NCBI RefSeq assembly: GCF_029581395.1
Contig: NZ_CP121113.1
Span: 1,236,001-1,300,000 of the forward strand
Direction of reading: 5' to 3'
From: Roseinatronobacter sp. S2
GTDB taxonomy: Bacteria > Pseudomonadota > Alphaproteobacteria > Rhodobacterales > Rhodobacteraceae
Length of the DNA stretch: 64,000 bases
This document shows positions 44,223 to 53,742 of this stretch, in pieces (positions within the stretch are counted from its first letter, which is position 1; each line of letters begins with the position of its first letter). The notes below the pieces were generated by a model. The model searched no databases. It worked only from the letters and a program-made list of their open reading frames with translations, and was not told the DNA's origin. A program made the translations under genes and the position numbers.

Positions 44223-45098
44223 TCAGCGCGTGGGCACCGGCGCCTCGCCGCGATAGTCATAAAACCCGCGCTGCGTCTTGCGCCCCAGCCAGCCCGCTTC
44301 GACATATTTGGTCAGCAGGGGGCAGGGGCGGTATTTCGTATCGGCCAGCCCGTCATGCAGCACATTCATGATCGCAAGGCAGGTATCCAGCCCAATGAAA
44401 TCAGCCAGTTCCAGCGGACCCATCGGGTGATTTGCACCAAGCTTCATCGACTCGTCAATGGATTTGACCGAACCGACACCTTCATAAAGCGTATAGACTG
44501 CCTCGTTGATCATCGGCATCAGAATACGGTTCACGATAAAGGCCGGAAAATCCTCGGCGCTGGCGGCAGTTTTGCCCAGTTTCTCGACCACGGCAAGAAG
44601 GGCCTTATAGGTGGGTTCATCCGTGGCAATGCCGCGAATCAATTCGACCAGCTGCATGACAGGCACAGGGTTCATGAAATGAAAGCCCATGAATTTTTCG
44701 GGCCTGTCAGTGCGGCTGGCCAGTCGTGTGATGGAAATGGACGATGTGTTCGATGTCAGGATCGTATGCGGCTGGATATGGGGCAGCAGATCTTCGAAAA
44801 TGGCCTGCTTGACGGTTTCGCGTTCGGTCGCGGCCTCGATTATCAGGTCCGAAGGTCCAAGTTCGTGCAAATTGGTTGTGGTGCGAATGCGCGCCATTGC
44901 GGCGGCCTTATCCTCGGCCGAGACCTTGCCGCGTGAAACCTGCCGTTCAAGGTTGCCGTCAATCAACGCAACCGCCTTGTTCAGGGCATCTTCGGATATG
45001 TCATTCATCGTCACATCGAAACCGGCCAATGCAAAGACATGGGCAATGCCGTTCCCCATCTGGCCTGCGCCGACAATTCCGACTGTCCTGATGTCCAT
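44223..45098 (-). CDS. 3-hydroxybutyryl-CoA dehydrogenase
   Basis: Oxidises or reduces 3-hydroxyacyl-CoA with NAD(P) in butyrate/polyhydroxybutyrate or beta-oxidation routes. 292 residues from ATG 45098, starting MDIRTVGIVGAGQMGNGIAHV with the Rossmann GxGxxG at 9-14. The catalytic His is in GFHFMNPVPVM, followed by FIVNRILMPMINEAV and DFIGLDTCLAIM. The 20-codon upstream extension lacks family signal. The gene stands alone. Confidence 0.9.
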   Translation of the reverse strand: MDIRTVGIVGAGQMGNGIAHVFALAGFDVTMNDISEDALNKAVALIDGNLERQVSRGKVSAEDKAAAMARIRTTTNLHELGPSDLIIEAATERETVKQAIFEDLLPHIQPHTILTSNTSSISITRLASRTDRPEKFMGFHFMNPVPVMQLVELIRGIATDEPTYKALLAVVEKLGKTAASAEDFPAFIVNRILMPMINEAVYTLYEGVGSVKSIDESMKLGANHPMGPLELADFIGLDTCLAIMNVLHDGLADTKYRPCPLLTKYVEAGWLGRKTQRGFYDYRGEAPVPTR

Positions 45099-45343
45099 TT
45101 CGTGCCCCCGGTATTCTGTTTCGTGCCGAACATATGACCCCCGCACCGACCAGCGCAAGAGAGAATGCCTTTTTCACCATGGCATAAGCCTGAATAACAT
45201 AGTCCCCCTGATTGGGCCGTGTGGCTGCGCATTACCACGAAAATCTGCCCCTATCCGATGCAAACACATCGCGCTGTAGGGAAAATGTCATCAATGTGAT
45301 GCTAACGTATTAGATTAACGCAGTTTTCCGGCTATAAAAAGTC

Positions 45344-47869
45344 ATGGACATTATTACCCTTGTTGCAGCGCTTGCAGCGCTTTTCGTTGTTATCGGCATT
45401 TCCGAACCTTTGTCTGAACGGGCAAGGCTGCCTTTTACTGTGATTTTGGCCATCGTTGGCGGTATTCTGGGCGGTATCGCGCTGTATTTGCTGAATTCCG
45501 ACCTGAGCGAGGCACTGAACCCGACCGTCAGGCGTTTGCTGGAGCAGCCGATACGCGCGAATGTATTTTTGTATGTTCTGCTGCCGACATTGCTGTTTCA
45601 GGTCGCACTTATGGTGAATGCGCGGCGGATGCTGGATGACTGGGTGCCCATTCTGGTCATGGCGGTGATGGCTGTGGTCGTGGCAACGGTGGTGATCGGC
45701 TACGCGCTCAAGCCCTTTACCACGCTGCCTTTGGTCGCGTGTCTGCTGATCGGCGCGATTGTGTCCACCACTGATCCGTCTGCGGTTGTAAGTATTTTCC
45801 GCAACATCGCGGCCCCCCAACGCCTGACCCGCATTGTCGAGGGTGAAAGCCTGTTGAATGACGCAGCCGCGATTGCGCTGTTTGGTTTCTTCATCACCTT
45901 TGTCATGCTGGGCGTGCCGGACCCGACCTTGCAACAGGCACTTGTTGCCTTTCCGTGGTTGATCGCGGGCGGGGTGGGCATCGGCTGGGTATTCGCGCGC
46001 GTAACCGTGTCCCTGATGGCGCTGATCCCGACATTTCCGCGCGCGCAGGTGTCTGTCAGTGTGGCGCTGCCCTATCTGACTTATATCGTTGCGGAACAGG
46101 TTGCCTCTGCGTCGGGGGTGATTGCGGTTGTGGTGTCGGGGCTGACCCTGAACCTGCTGGGACCGGGGCGGTTGACCCCTGCCAGTTACAACTATCTGCG
46201 CGAAGTCTGGGACGTGCTGGCCTATTGGGCGGGCGCGCTGATCTTTATTCTGGCGGCCTTGCTGATCCCGCGGCTTATGGGTGATGTGCGCCCCAATGAT
46301 GTGTTCCTGATCGGGGTCATTGTTGTTGCGGCTTTTGTGGCGCGCGCCGTGATCTTGTTTGGCATGCTGCCTGTGCTGTCGGTGCTGAAACTGTCCCCGC
46401 GCGTGGACCGCCCTTACCGCGTGGCCATACTGTGGGGCGGGTTGCGCGGGGCGGTCACACTGGCGCTGGCGCTGGCGGTGACCGAAAGTGCGCTGGTCCC
46501 GCCCGCAATCAAGCGCGAGGTGGGCATTCTGGCCACGGGCTTTACCCTGTTCACGTTGCTGGTGCAGGGGACAACGCTGCGTTGGGTCATCGGCCGGTTG
46601 GGGCTGGACAGATTGCCCGCACTGGACACCGCGCTGTCCAATCAGGTTATTGCGGTCGCGTTGCAGAATGTGCGCGAAGCGGTGGCCGATACGACCCGCG
46701 ATTACCGCCTGCCCAAAGAGGTTATTCGTTCAGAGGCCAAGCGCTTTGCCGCGCGGCTGGATATTGCCGTGGATCTGGCGGAAAACGCGCAGGCCATTCC
46801 CGACCGTGACCGTATTACGCTGGGGCTGATTGCATTGGCGGGGCGTGAACGCGATCTGATTATCGACAATTTCCGCCAGCAGTTGTTTTCGGCCCGTCTG
46901 GTGGAACAGATGCTGACAGATGTGGACCGCCTGATTGAACGCACACGGCAGGGCGGGCGCTATGAATACCGTGCCGCAGGCCGGATGGCGCTGGGCTATG
47001 GCGCGTGGTATCGGGTGGCCGTGTGGTTGCACAGCCGCCTGAAATGGTCATGGCTGCTGGAAACCATGACAGCAGACCGGTTCGAGATTTTGCTGAACCA
47101 GCGGCTGGTTCTGGGACAGTTGCACGGGTTTCTGGACAACAAGATCAGGCGCATCCATGGCCGCCGCGTGGCCGACCTGTTGCACGAACTTCTGCGCCGC
47201 CGCGAAGAGGAAACAGAAAACGCCATTGAAGGGCTGCGGCTGCAATACCCCGGCTATGCCGAAGAAATGGAACGCAGGTTCATTCGCCGGACCAGTTTGC
47301 GGCTGGAAGAACGCGAATATGAAACGCTGTTCAGTGACGGTTTGATCAGCCGCGAATTATACACCACCCTGCGCAACCGCGCCAACACGGCCCGCACCAA
47401 GGTAGAGGCCCGCCCGCATCTGGACTTTGCATTGCAGAAAAGTGCATTCGTGCGCAGCTTCCCCTTGTTCAAGGACATGACGGATGAGCAACGCCAGATC
47501 CTCTCTCGCGCTTTGACCACGCGCTATGTCGAACCGGGCGCTGTGCTGATACGCAAGGGGCAGGTGGCGAACTGCGTGTACTTCATTGCCTCCGGCGCGG
47601 TAGAGGTGGAACGCAAGGGCCAGAAAGCGCGTTTGGGCCGTGGCGAATTTTTCGGCCATATCGGGATGCTTGCACGCGAGCCGCGCAAGGCCATGGTCAG
47701 TGCCATCAGCCATTCCACACTTCTTGAACTGGATGAAGCACGTTTTCGCCGGATGCTGTCGCGCAACAAGACCTTGTTGCAGGCCGTGTCGGAAAGTGCG
47801 GCCAAGCGCGGCGTGGATCTGGACCTGAGCATCTTTGGCACCACACCAACCCAGACAGGGCGCGGCTGA
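45344..47869 (+). CDS. CPA1-type cation:proton antiporter with cyclic-nucleotide-binding domain
   Basis: 841 residues. Residues 1-410 form 12 or so membrane segments of a NhaP/CPA1 exchanger, with the ion-binding VEGESLLNDAAAIALFG motif. A cytoplasmic helical region follows (about 420-680), then a cyclic-nucleotide-binding beta-roll (about 690-815: FPLFKDMTDEQRQILSRALTTRYVEPGAVLIRKGQ...). The layout resembles plant SOS1 sodium/proton antiporters. It exports sodium or other cations for proton entry; second-messenger control is suggested by the domain. The canonical ligand Arg segment reads FFGHIGMLAREPRKAMV, so cAMP binding needs testing. It starts at ATG 45344; the ribosome binding site is weak. 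Confidence 0.88.
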   Translation: MDIITLVAALAALFVVIGISEPLSERARLPFTVILAIVGGILGGIALYLLNSDLSEALNPTVRRLLEQPIRANVFLYVLLPTLLFQVALMVNARRMLDDWVPILVMAVMAVVVATVVIGYALKPFTTLPLVACLLIGAIVSTTDPSAVVSIFRNIAAPQRLTRIVEGESLLNDAAAIALFGFFITFVMLGVPDPTLQQALVAFPWLIAGGVGIGWVFARVTVSLMALIPTFPRAQVSVSVALPYLTYIVAEQVASASGVIAVVVSGLTLNLLGPGRLTPASYNYLREVWDVLAYWAGALIFILAALLIPRLMGDVRPNDVFLIGVIVVAAFVARAVILFGMLPVLSVLKLSPRVDRPYRVAILWGGLRGAVTLALALAVTESALVPPAIKREVGILATGFTLFTLLVQGTTLRWVIGRLGLDRLPALDTALSNQVIAVALQNVREAVADTTRDYRLPKEVIRSEAKRFAARLDIAVDLAENAQAIPDRDRITLGLIALAGRERDLIIDNFRQQLFSARLVEQMLTDVDRLIERTRQGGRYEYRAAGRMALGYGAWYRVAVWLHSRLKWSWLLETMTADRFEILLNQRLVLGQLHGFLDNKIRRIHGRRVADLLHELLRRREEETENAIEGLRLQYPGYAEEMERRFIRRTSLRLEEREYETLFSDGLISRELYTTLRNRANTARTKVEARPHLDFALQKSAFVRSFPLFKDMTDEQRQILSRALTTRYVEPGAVLIRKGQVANCVYFIASGAVEVERKGQKARLGRGEFFGHIGMLAREPRKAMVSAISHSTLLELDEARFRRMLSRNKTLLQAVSESAAKRGVDLDLSIFGTTPTQTGRG

Positions 47870-47887
47870 ATACCTGTCGCGTGATCT

Positions 47888-48152
47888 GATCAGGTTGAAA
47901 CATCCGGTTTGTGGGCGGTGCTGGCCTTTTTCTGCCGTTGATGCCATGGATAAAGCCCGCGCCATCGGTGGGCCGGGGTCTGCCGATCCGGCGTTGGTGA
48001 AGTTCTCTTTATGCCTGCTGCATACTCCCAAGATCATGGGCGTGGACTGCCATCAGCAAATCGGCAGGCCGCGGGACGGCCCGCCGATGGCGCGGCGGCC
48101 TGCGGCCTTTGCTCCGCGCCTTGGGGCATTCCCAAAGTCCTCTTCAGGCCAG
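47888..48152 (-). repeat. Intergenic repeat element, copy B
   Basis: Starts 19 bases after the antiporter stop with the leader GATCAGGTTGAAACATCC in the plus orientation, as in copy A. Its core (47953-48152) matches copy A only when reverse-complemented. It again has inverted GCGCCATCGG / CCGATGGCGC arms (47960-47969 and 48083-48092). It fills most of the 337-base gap to the amidohydrolase gene; I see no gene in this gap. Confidence 0.75.
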
Positions 48153-48206
48153 AATTAACCAGCCTTGCCAGCGCATCAGGGCATGACACTACGATAAACG
48201 ACCAGC

Positions 48207-49082
48207 CTATTCCGCCGCGAGGGCCACTGTCTGGTCGCGCGCGCGACCAATATCCGCAAGTTCCTGAACGATCCCGCCCATGACATTGGCGAAATGGTCG
48301 AAATTGGCATTCGGCGTTACGCTTGCTTCATTCAGATACAAGCCGCGGTCAATTTCGATCTGGACCACATGCTGGCCTGTCGACGGGGTGCCATAGCGCT
48401 GCGCAATATACGCGCCAGCGAAGGGGGCGTTGCGCGCGACGCGGAAACCCGCTGCCGTGAACACTGCGGCCACCTTGTCGCTGATATCCCCTGAACATGC
48501 TGCCCCGAAGCGGTCGCCAAGCACGATGTCAGGGCGTTTGCCCGCGAATCTGCGGTCGTGATTGGTGGCATCGCGGGGCATTGAATGCATATCGAACAGA
48601 ATCGCCCTGCCGAAACGCCGGCGTTGCTGGTCCATCAGCACGGTCAGCTTGTCATGATAGGGATGCCAGAAACGCGTTAGGCGGGCCTCGGCCTCTGATC
48701 GGGTGATCTTGCCTGCATAGATGGCGCGCGATCCCGCAACAACACGGGGAATCACCCCCAGACCAGACATGATGCGGGGGTTCAGCATGGATTTGGGAAT
48801 ATCGGCAATCAGCGCCGGGTCCAGTTCTGTGACCGCACGGTTATAATCCACGAATGCGCGCGGCACGCCGCCCAGCAGCACGGGTGCCCCGACATCTGGC
48901 GCGCCTTTCAGGAACAGATCGACATAGGCATCCTCGGACGAGCGAAGCACGAGTTCGTCCAGAACGGACGCCTTCAGGAACTCGGGCGCATACTCCCGTC
49001 CACTGTGCGGAGAGGCGAAAACCACCGCACTTGTCGCCATACGCGCAGGAAAAAAATTAAATGCGTTCATTTGTCCGGCCAT
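48207..49082 (-). CDS. N-formylglutamate amidohydrolase-family enzyme (copy 2)
   Basis: 291 residues from ATG 49082 (ATG 49070 also possible). Family marks: VFASPHSGREYAPEFL, VPRAFVDYNRAVTELDP, ILFDMHSMPRDATN as the metal-binding segment, VQIEIDRGLYLNEA near the end. It shares these blocks with the enzyme at 18016-18873 but differs widely in the rest, so they are paralogues rather than a recent duplication. It stands alone on the minus strand; its substrate may be N-formylglutamate or another N-acyl amino acid. Confidence 0.82.
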   Translation of the reverse strand: MAGQMNAFNFFPARMATSAVVFASPHSGREYAPEFLKASVLDELVLRSSEDAYVDLFLKGAPDVGAPVLLGGVPRAFVDYNRAVTELDPALIADIPKSMLNPRIMSGLGVIPRVVAGSRAIYAGKITRSEAEARLTRFWHPYHDKLTVLMDQQRRRFGRAILFDMHSMPRDATNHDRRFAGKRPDIVLGDRFGAACSGDISDKVAAVFTAAGFRVARNAPFAGAYIAQRYGTPSTGQHVVQIEIDRGLYLNEASVTPNANFDHFANVMGGIVQELADIGRARDQTVALAAE

Positions 49083-49224
49083 GTTTCAGAAAATAACTAT
49101 AGCGCGAATGATCTGGCTTTCGAAAGCCCTTGATCATGCCTGCGATTCTTTCTATACGGGCCGCAATTGGCGCGGTTGCATCCCGCGTCCCTTTTGTTTG
49201 GGGCGTATGTGGATGGACCTGTCA

Positions 49225-49299
<75 letters not shown>

Positions 49300-49364
49300 T
49301 TAACCCCTGCAATCCCGCAGGATAACCGCAATGGCGCAAGCGCGCCGCGATAAGGAGAAGGCCG

Positions 49365-49490
49365 ATGAAGGTCAGAAACTCGCTCCGGTCGCTCAAGCAG
49401 CGCCACCGCGATTGTCAAATCGTGCGCCGCAAGGGCCGTGTCTATGTTATCAACAAGACACAAAAGAAATTTAAGGCACGTCAGGGCTGA
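49365..49490 (+). CDS. rpmJ: 50S ribosomal protein L36
   Basis: 41 residues: [18 protein letters not shown], then [21 protein letters not shown]. This is the longer L36 form that lacks the full zinc-binding Cys set (only one Cys is present), as in many proteobacteria. AAGGAG precedes the ATG. It follows tRNA-Val and stands apart from the ribosomal operons. Confidence 0.95.
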   Translation: MKVRNSLRSLKQRHRDCQIVRRKGRVYVINKTQKKFKARQG

Positions 49491-49794
49491 TTTATCAGCG
49501 TTGATGTGTTGAAAAACCGCCCTCCCGTTATCGCGGGGGGGCGGTTTTCGCATATGAACTGCTTGTCGTGCGTTCGTAATTTGCGCCCATGCCGTGCCAC
49601 CGTCGCTGCAAACAGCCAGCCCGAAGGTGGCGTGGCCGTGTGGCGTGATGCCGGCAAGATGATTCGCAAATGATCACGCCTGTTCCGGCATGTGCGGGGC
49701 GCTGGCGGGCAATGCCTTGGGCTTGTTATTTGTCCGAACCGCCAGGCTGCGCCAAAATCGCCCCTGCGATGTCCGGCGTAGTCTGGCGCGTCAT
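49491..49794. other. Intergenic region after rpmJ
   Basis: Holds the rpmJ terminator near its left end. The remaining 245 bases show no gene with a ribosome binding site or family signal, and no clear repeat. Confidence 0.6.
49512..49549 (+). terminator. Rho-independent terminator of rpmJ
   Basis: AAAACCGCCC...GGGCGGTTTT stem with inner CCCG/CGGG pairs, ending in a T-run, 22 bases after the rpmJ stop. Confidence 0.85.
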
Positions 49795-50394
49795 TCAGGA
49801 TTGTTGGTGAAAGCTGCCATAGCTGCCTTGGCTGAACACAAGCGGGGCACCACGGCTGCTGTGGCAGCGCAGGACACGCCCCACAACAATCAGGTGATCC
49901 CCGCCATCATGGGTGTCATGCAAGGCGCAATCAAACCGCGCCAGCGCCCCGTCCAGAACAGGGTTGCCTTCGGGCGTGACCAGATGTTGCAATCCGTCAA
50001 AGCCAGCGCCGTGACGGCCAAAGCGTGCAATCCAGTCTTTCGCATCATCACGCAGGATATGAACCGAAAAATGCGCCGCCGTCGCAAAATGCGCAAACCG
50101 GCTGGATGACCGGGCCGGTGACCATAATATCAACGGAGGGTCCAGTGACAGGCCCGAAAAGCTGTTTGCGACAAACCCCATCGGCCCGTTTTCGCTGGCG
50201 ATGGTGACAAGCGTCACGCCGGTGGCAAACTGGCCCAGCGCGTCGCGAAACGCCCGTGCATTACCTGTGTCCGGTATGAAGCCCTGTTCCAGCACCGTGC
50301 CCTCGTCAGTTGATGTGTCACCGCCTGATGTCTGCTGGACGTATCGACTTTGGGACCGGACATCAACTGGTCTGGGGGATATGGGAACGTTCAC
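49795..50394 (-). CDS. Flavin reductase-like FMN-binding protein
   Basis: 199 residues from GTG 50394, chosen because GGAG is six bases upstream; the open frame begins at TTG 50412. The family block FRDALGQFATGVTLVTIASENGPMGFVANSFSGLSLDPPLILW is clear, as is the C-terminal DHLIVVGRVL. Members supply reduced flavin to a monooxygenase or reduce quinone-like compounds. No monooxygenase gene lies nearby, so its partner is unknown. The first 45 residues are an unconserved Ser/Thr-rich extension. Confidence 0.82.
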   Translation of the reverse strand: MNVPISPRPVDVRSQSRYVQQTSGGDTSTDEGTVLEQGFIPDTGNARAFRDALGQFATGVTLVTIASENGPMGFVANSFSGLSLDPPLILWSPARSSSRFAHFATAAHFSVHILRDDAKDWIARFGRHGAGFDGLQHLVTPEGNPVLDGALARFDCALHDTHDGGDHLIVVGRVLRCHSSRGAPLVFSQGSYGSFHQQS

Positions 50395-50520
50395 GGCATA
50401 CTCCGGTAGCAAACAGCGCGGCTGGAATGAAGTTTAGCAAAACCGTCACAGAAACGATTTCTTTTGCAAAGATAGCCCCTGACGCATGTCAGACAAGGTG
50501 ATGCGCATCAGAACAGACAT

Positions 50521-50559
50521 GAAAATGCCGCAAGGCCGGTATGGCGCTTGCGGCATTTC
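50521..50559 (-). terminator. Rho-independent terminator after infB
   Basis: Stem AATGCCGCAAG / CTTGCGGCATT with a 12-base loop and TTTTC following on the minus strand, about 33 bases past the infB stop. Confidence 0.8.
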
Positions 50560-50591
50560 AAATTTGCGGCAAAAAGGGGCAATTGCCCGAT

Positions 50592-53096
50592 TTAGCTTAA
50601 CGTGCGTTCGATTTCTTCACGCTCGAAAATCTCGATGACGTCTTTCACGCGGACATCTTCATAATTCTCGAAGGCCATACCGCATTCCTGACCGGACTGC
50701 ACTTCCTTGACCTCGTCCTTGAAGCGCTTGAGGGTTTTCAGCGTGCCTTCGTGAATCACCACGTTGTCGCGCAGCAGGCGCACGCCCGCCGAACGCCGTG
50801 CCACCCCTTCGGTGACCAGACAGCCTGCAACCTTGCCAACACCGGACACCTTGAACACATCCCGGATTTCGGCATAACCGATGAAGTTTTCGCGCACTTC
50901 CGCCGACAACAGCCCTGATGCAGCGGCCTTGATGTCATCGACAAGATCATAAATGATCGAGTAGTAGCGCAGCTCAACGCCCTTTTGGTTGGCAGATTGC
51001 CGCGCTGACGCATTGGCCCGCACATTGAACCCGATGATCGGCGCGCCTGATGCTTCGGCAAGCCCGACATCCGTATCGGTGATCGCGCCCACACCGTAAT
51101 GCAACACACGCACGCGCACTTCGTCATTGCCGATTTTCTCAAGCGCCTGAACGATCGCTTCGGCAGACCCCTGAACATCGGCTTTCAACAGCACCGGCAG
51201 TTCCGAGATGTCCTTGTCAGCCTTGGCCTTGGCCATAAGCTGCTCCAGCGTGGTGGCGGCACCGGCGGCTGCGCGTTTGTCCTTGGCGGCTTGCTGGCGG
51301 TAATCCGCGATTTCACGCGCCTGCGCTTCGGTTTCAACCACGTTCAGCACGTCGCCCGCTTCGGGGGTGCCATTCAGGCCCAGCACTTCGACAGGAACCG
51401 AAGGCCCTGCTTCCTTGACGCGTTCGCCCTTGTCGTTGACCAGCGCGCGGACTTTGCCCCACTGCTCGCCCACAACAAAGATGTCGCCCTGACGCAATGT
51501 GCCATTCTGCACAAGAACAGTCGCGACCGGACCACGCCCGATATCAAGTTGCGCCTCGATCACGGCACCCATTGCGGAACGGTCCGGGTTTGCCTTCAGT
51601 TCCAGAATTTCTGCCTGAAGGGCAATCGCTTCCAGCAGGGTATCAAGCCCCATGCCGGTAACGGCCGACACTTCGACATCCTGCACATCGCCCGACATCG
51701 CCTCGACGACAACTTCGTGTTGCAGCAATCCTGTGCGCACCTTGTTGGGGTCGGCTGCGGGCCTGTCGCATTTGTTGATCGCGACAATCATGGGCACTTT
51801 GGCCGCTTTTGCATGGTTGATGGCCTCGATGGTTTGCGGCATCACCGAATCATCGGCGGCCACAACCAGCACCACAATATCGGTCACATTCGCGCCGCGT
51901 GCCCGCATGCTGGTAAATGCAGCATGGCCCGGTGTGTCCAGAAAGCTGAGCACTGCGCCTGATTCGGTTTTGACCTGATAGGCCCCGATATGCTGCGTAA
52001 TGCCGCCTGCTTCGCCGGAAACCACATTGGTTTTGCGAAGCGCATCCAGAAGGCTGGTCTTGCCGTGGTCCACATGGCCCATGATCGTGATGATCGGCGG
52101 GCGGGGTTGCAGCAATTCCGGCGCATCCTCGACCTGATGGATGACTTGCTCGACATCAGAATCGGAAACACGGACAACCTTGTGGCCGAATTCCTCGATC
52201 AGCAATTCGGCGGTGTCGGCGTCAATCGACTGGTTCATGGTCGCCATGACGCCCATTTTCATCAGCGACTTGACCACATCGGCCACGCGTTCGGCCATAC
52301 GGTTGGCCAGTTCCTGAACCACAATGGTTTCAGGCAGTTGCACTTCGCGCACAACTTTTTCGCGGCTTTGCGACTGGCCCATCGCCTTTTGACGGGCGCG
52401 TTCCTGCTTGCGTTTCATCGCAGCCATGGAACGTTGACGCCCACCATCACCGGAAAGCGCATCTTTCAGCGTCAGCTTGCCGGAACGACGGCCAGCATCC
52501 TCGCGCGGTTTTGCACGGGCCTGGCGGTCATCATCGGGGCGTTTGGGGGCCTTGCGCGCGTCCGTGGATGCAGGACGTGCGCGTTCCGAAAGCGGCGCTT
52601 CTGGCGCTGTCGGTGCTGCCGGTTTGGCGGCCTCGGCCTCTGCTGCATCCTTGCGCTCTTTGCGAATTTCGGCTTCAGCCGCGGCACGGGCTTCTTCTTG
52701 CGCCTTCGCGCGCAACGCTTCTTCGCGTTCGCGTTCTTCGCGTTCGCGCGCTTCGGCTTCATCGCGGCGGCGCTGTCGATCTTCTTCGCGTGCCTGTTCG
52801 TCCGCTGCACGAACGGCTGCGTCCTCGATCTCGCGGGATCTGGCTGCGGCCAGTGCTTTCAGGCGGCGTTCCATTTCGGCATCAGAAATGCCGGCAGGGC
52901 GTCTTGCCGGATCAGGGCGCGGTGTCGCACCGCTGGAGGGTTGTGTGCTCCCTGCTGCCCCTGGTTTCGGGACCACAACACGCTTGCGCTTCTTCTCGAC
53001 CACCACAGATTTGGTGCGCCCATGGCTGAAGCTTTGCTTCACCTGGCCGCCTTTGCCGCCGAGTCCGAGTGGTTTTTTTCCGTCAGTATCGCTCAT
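50592..53096 (-). CDS. infB: Translation initiation factor IF-2
   Basis: GTPase that places initiator tRNA on the 30S subunit. 834 residues from ATG 53096. The N-terminal third is a charged, Arg/Glu/Ala-rich low-complexity region, followed by the IF2_N-like [21 protein letters not shown] segment. The G domain has GHVDHGKTS (about 340), DTPGHAAF and NKCD. Domains II-IV end in [18 protein letters not shown]. The start overlaps the ylxR stop. Long antisense open frames over the N-terminal region are composition artefacts. Confidence 0.97.
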   Translation of the reverse strand: MSDTDGKKPLGLGGKGGQVKQSFSHGRTKSVVVEKKRKRVVVPKPGAAGSTQPSSGATPRPDPARRPAGISDAEMERRLKALAAARSREIEDAAVRAADEQAREEDRQRRRDEAEAREREEREREEALRAKAQEEARAAAEAEIRKERKDAAEAEAAKPAAPTAPEAPLSERARPASTDARKAPKRPDDDRQARAKPREDAGRRSGKLTLKDALSGDGGRQRSMAAMKRKQERARQKAMGQSQSREKVVREVQLPETIVVQELANRMAERVADVVKSLMKMGVMATMNQSIDADTAELLIEEFGHKVVRVSDSDVEQVIHQVEDAPELLQPRPPIITIMGHVDHGKTSLLDALRKTNVVSGEAGGITQHIGAYQVKTESGAVLSFLDTPGHAAFTSMRARGANVTDIVVLVVAADDSVMPQTIEAINHAKAAKVPMIVAINKCDRPAADPNKVRTGLLQHEVVVEAMSGDVQDVEVSAVTGMGLDTLLEAIALQAEILELKANPDRSAMGAVIEAQLDIGRGPVATVLVQNGTLRQGDIFVVGEQWGKVRALVNDKGERVKEAGPSVPVEVLGLNGTPEAGDVLNVVETEAQAREIADYRQQAAKDKRAAAGAATTLEQLMAKAKADKDISELPVLLKADVQGSAEAIVQALEKIGNDEVRVRVLHYGVGAITDTDVGLAEASGAPIIGFNVRANASARQSANQKGVELRYYSIIYDLVDDIKAAASGLLSAEVRENFIGYAEIRDVFKVSGVGKVAGCLVTEGVARRSAGVRLLRDNVVIHEGTLKTLKRFKDEVKEVQSGQECGMAFENYEDVRVKDVIEIFEREEIERTLS

Positions 53097-53734
53097 GCGT
53101 TCGTCTTGTCCTCTCCGGCGGTCGTTCCGCCGATTATCTGGCGCAGTCCGGCCAATCTTGCCGCTTCCTGTACAACAGCTTTGCTCAGTCCACCAGAGCG
53201 AAGCGCGGCATGTATCACATGTTCCCGTCCAAATGCAAAACCCAATTCCTGTGCATTCAGGCAATCTATGTAACTGTCGTCCCCGTCAGGGGGGCGCAAT
53301 TTCGTCTTTCCGCGGGGTGATCCGTCACTTGCCTGGATCAACACAAACATCTGGTCCTTCAGTGCCAGATCGCGGCATTTCTCATATCCGGCGATCGCAA
53401 AGCCGGCCTTTCGCGCCAGCGACAGCAATTCCAGAACCCGCTTCGTCACCAGCTGTTCTACAAGATCAACCAGCCCGTCGGGCACGCTGACCTGCTGTTT
53501 TGCTGCCCGCGAAAACAGTTTCTTCGCCTCGGCGCGGGCCAGCGCATCGCGATCGGAACTTACCCATATCCCACGACCGGGCAGCTTGCCAGCCAGATCG
53601 GGGACAATCTGGTTGTCCGGCCCGACAACAAAGCGGATCAGCCCGGCCGCCGGTTGTGACTGGCCCGTTGCGATACACCGCCGTTCCGGGCCGTCCTGTT
53701 CCGTCTTTTTGCCGCCGCGGGCCATGCCTGCCAT
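53093..53734 (-). CDS. YlxR/DUF448 RNA-binding protein with L7Ae-like domain
   Basis: 213 residues. The N-terminal YlxR domain shows [21 protein letters not shown] and [15 protein letters not shown] (about residues 16-80). The C-terminal half is an L7Ae/L30e-like RNA-binding fold ([21 protein letters not shown]). YlxR proteins bind RNA and have been linked to RNase P and transcription in other bacteria. The start is ATG 53734 or 53725. It lies in the conserved nusA-ylxR-infB order. Confidence 0.88.
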   Translation of the reverse strand: MAGMARGGKKTEQDGPERRCIATGQSQPAAGLIRFVVGPDNQIVPDLAGKLPGRGIWVSSDRDALARAEAKKLFSRAAKQQVSVPDGLVDLVEQLVTKRVLELLSLARKAGFAIAGYEKCRDLALKDQMFVLIQASDGSPRGKTKLRPPDGDDSYIDCLNAQELGFAFGREHVIHAALRSGGLSKAVVQEAARLAGLRQIIGGTTAGEDKTNA

Positions 53735-53742
53735 GCCTTTGC

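Noticed and set aside
51990..53273. 427-residue plus-strand open frame opposite infB
   Set aside because: Phe/Cys/Arg-rich antisense translation of the repetitive infB N-terminal region; no ribosome binding site.
52477..53490. 337-residue Ser/Arg/Ala-rich plus-strand frame opposite infB and ylxR
   Set aside because: Composition is that of antisense to Glu/Ala/Arg repeats; no family match.
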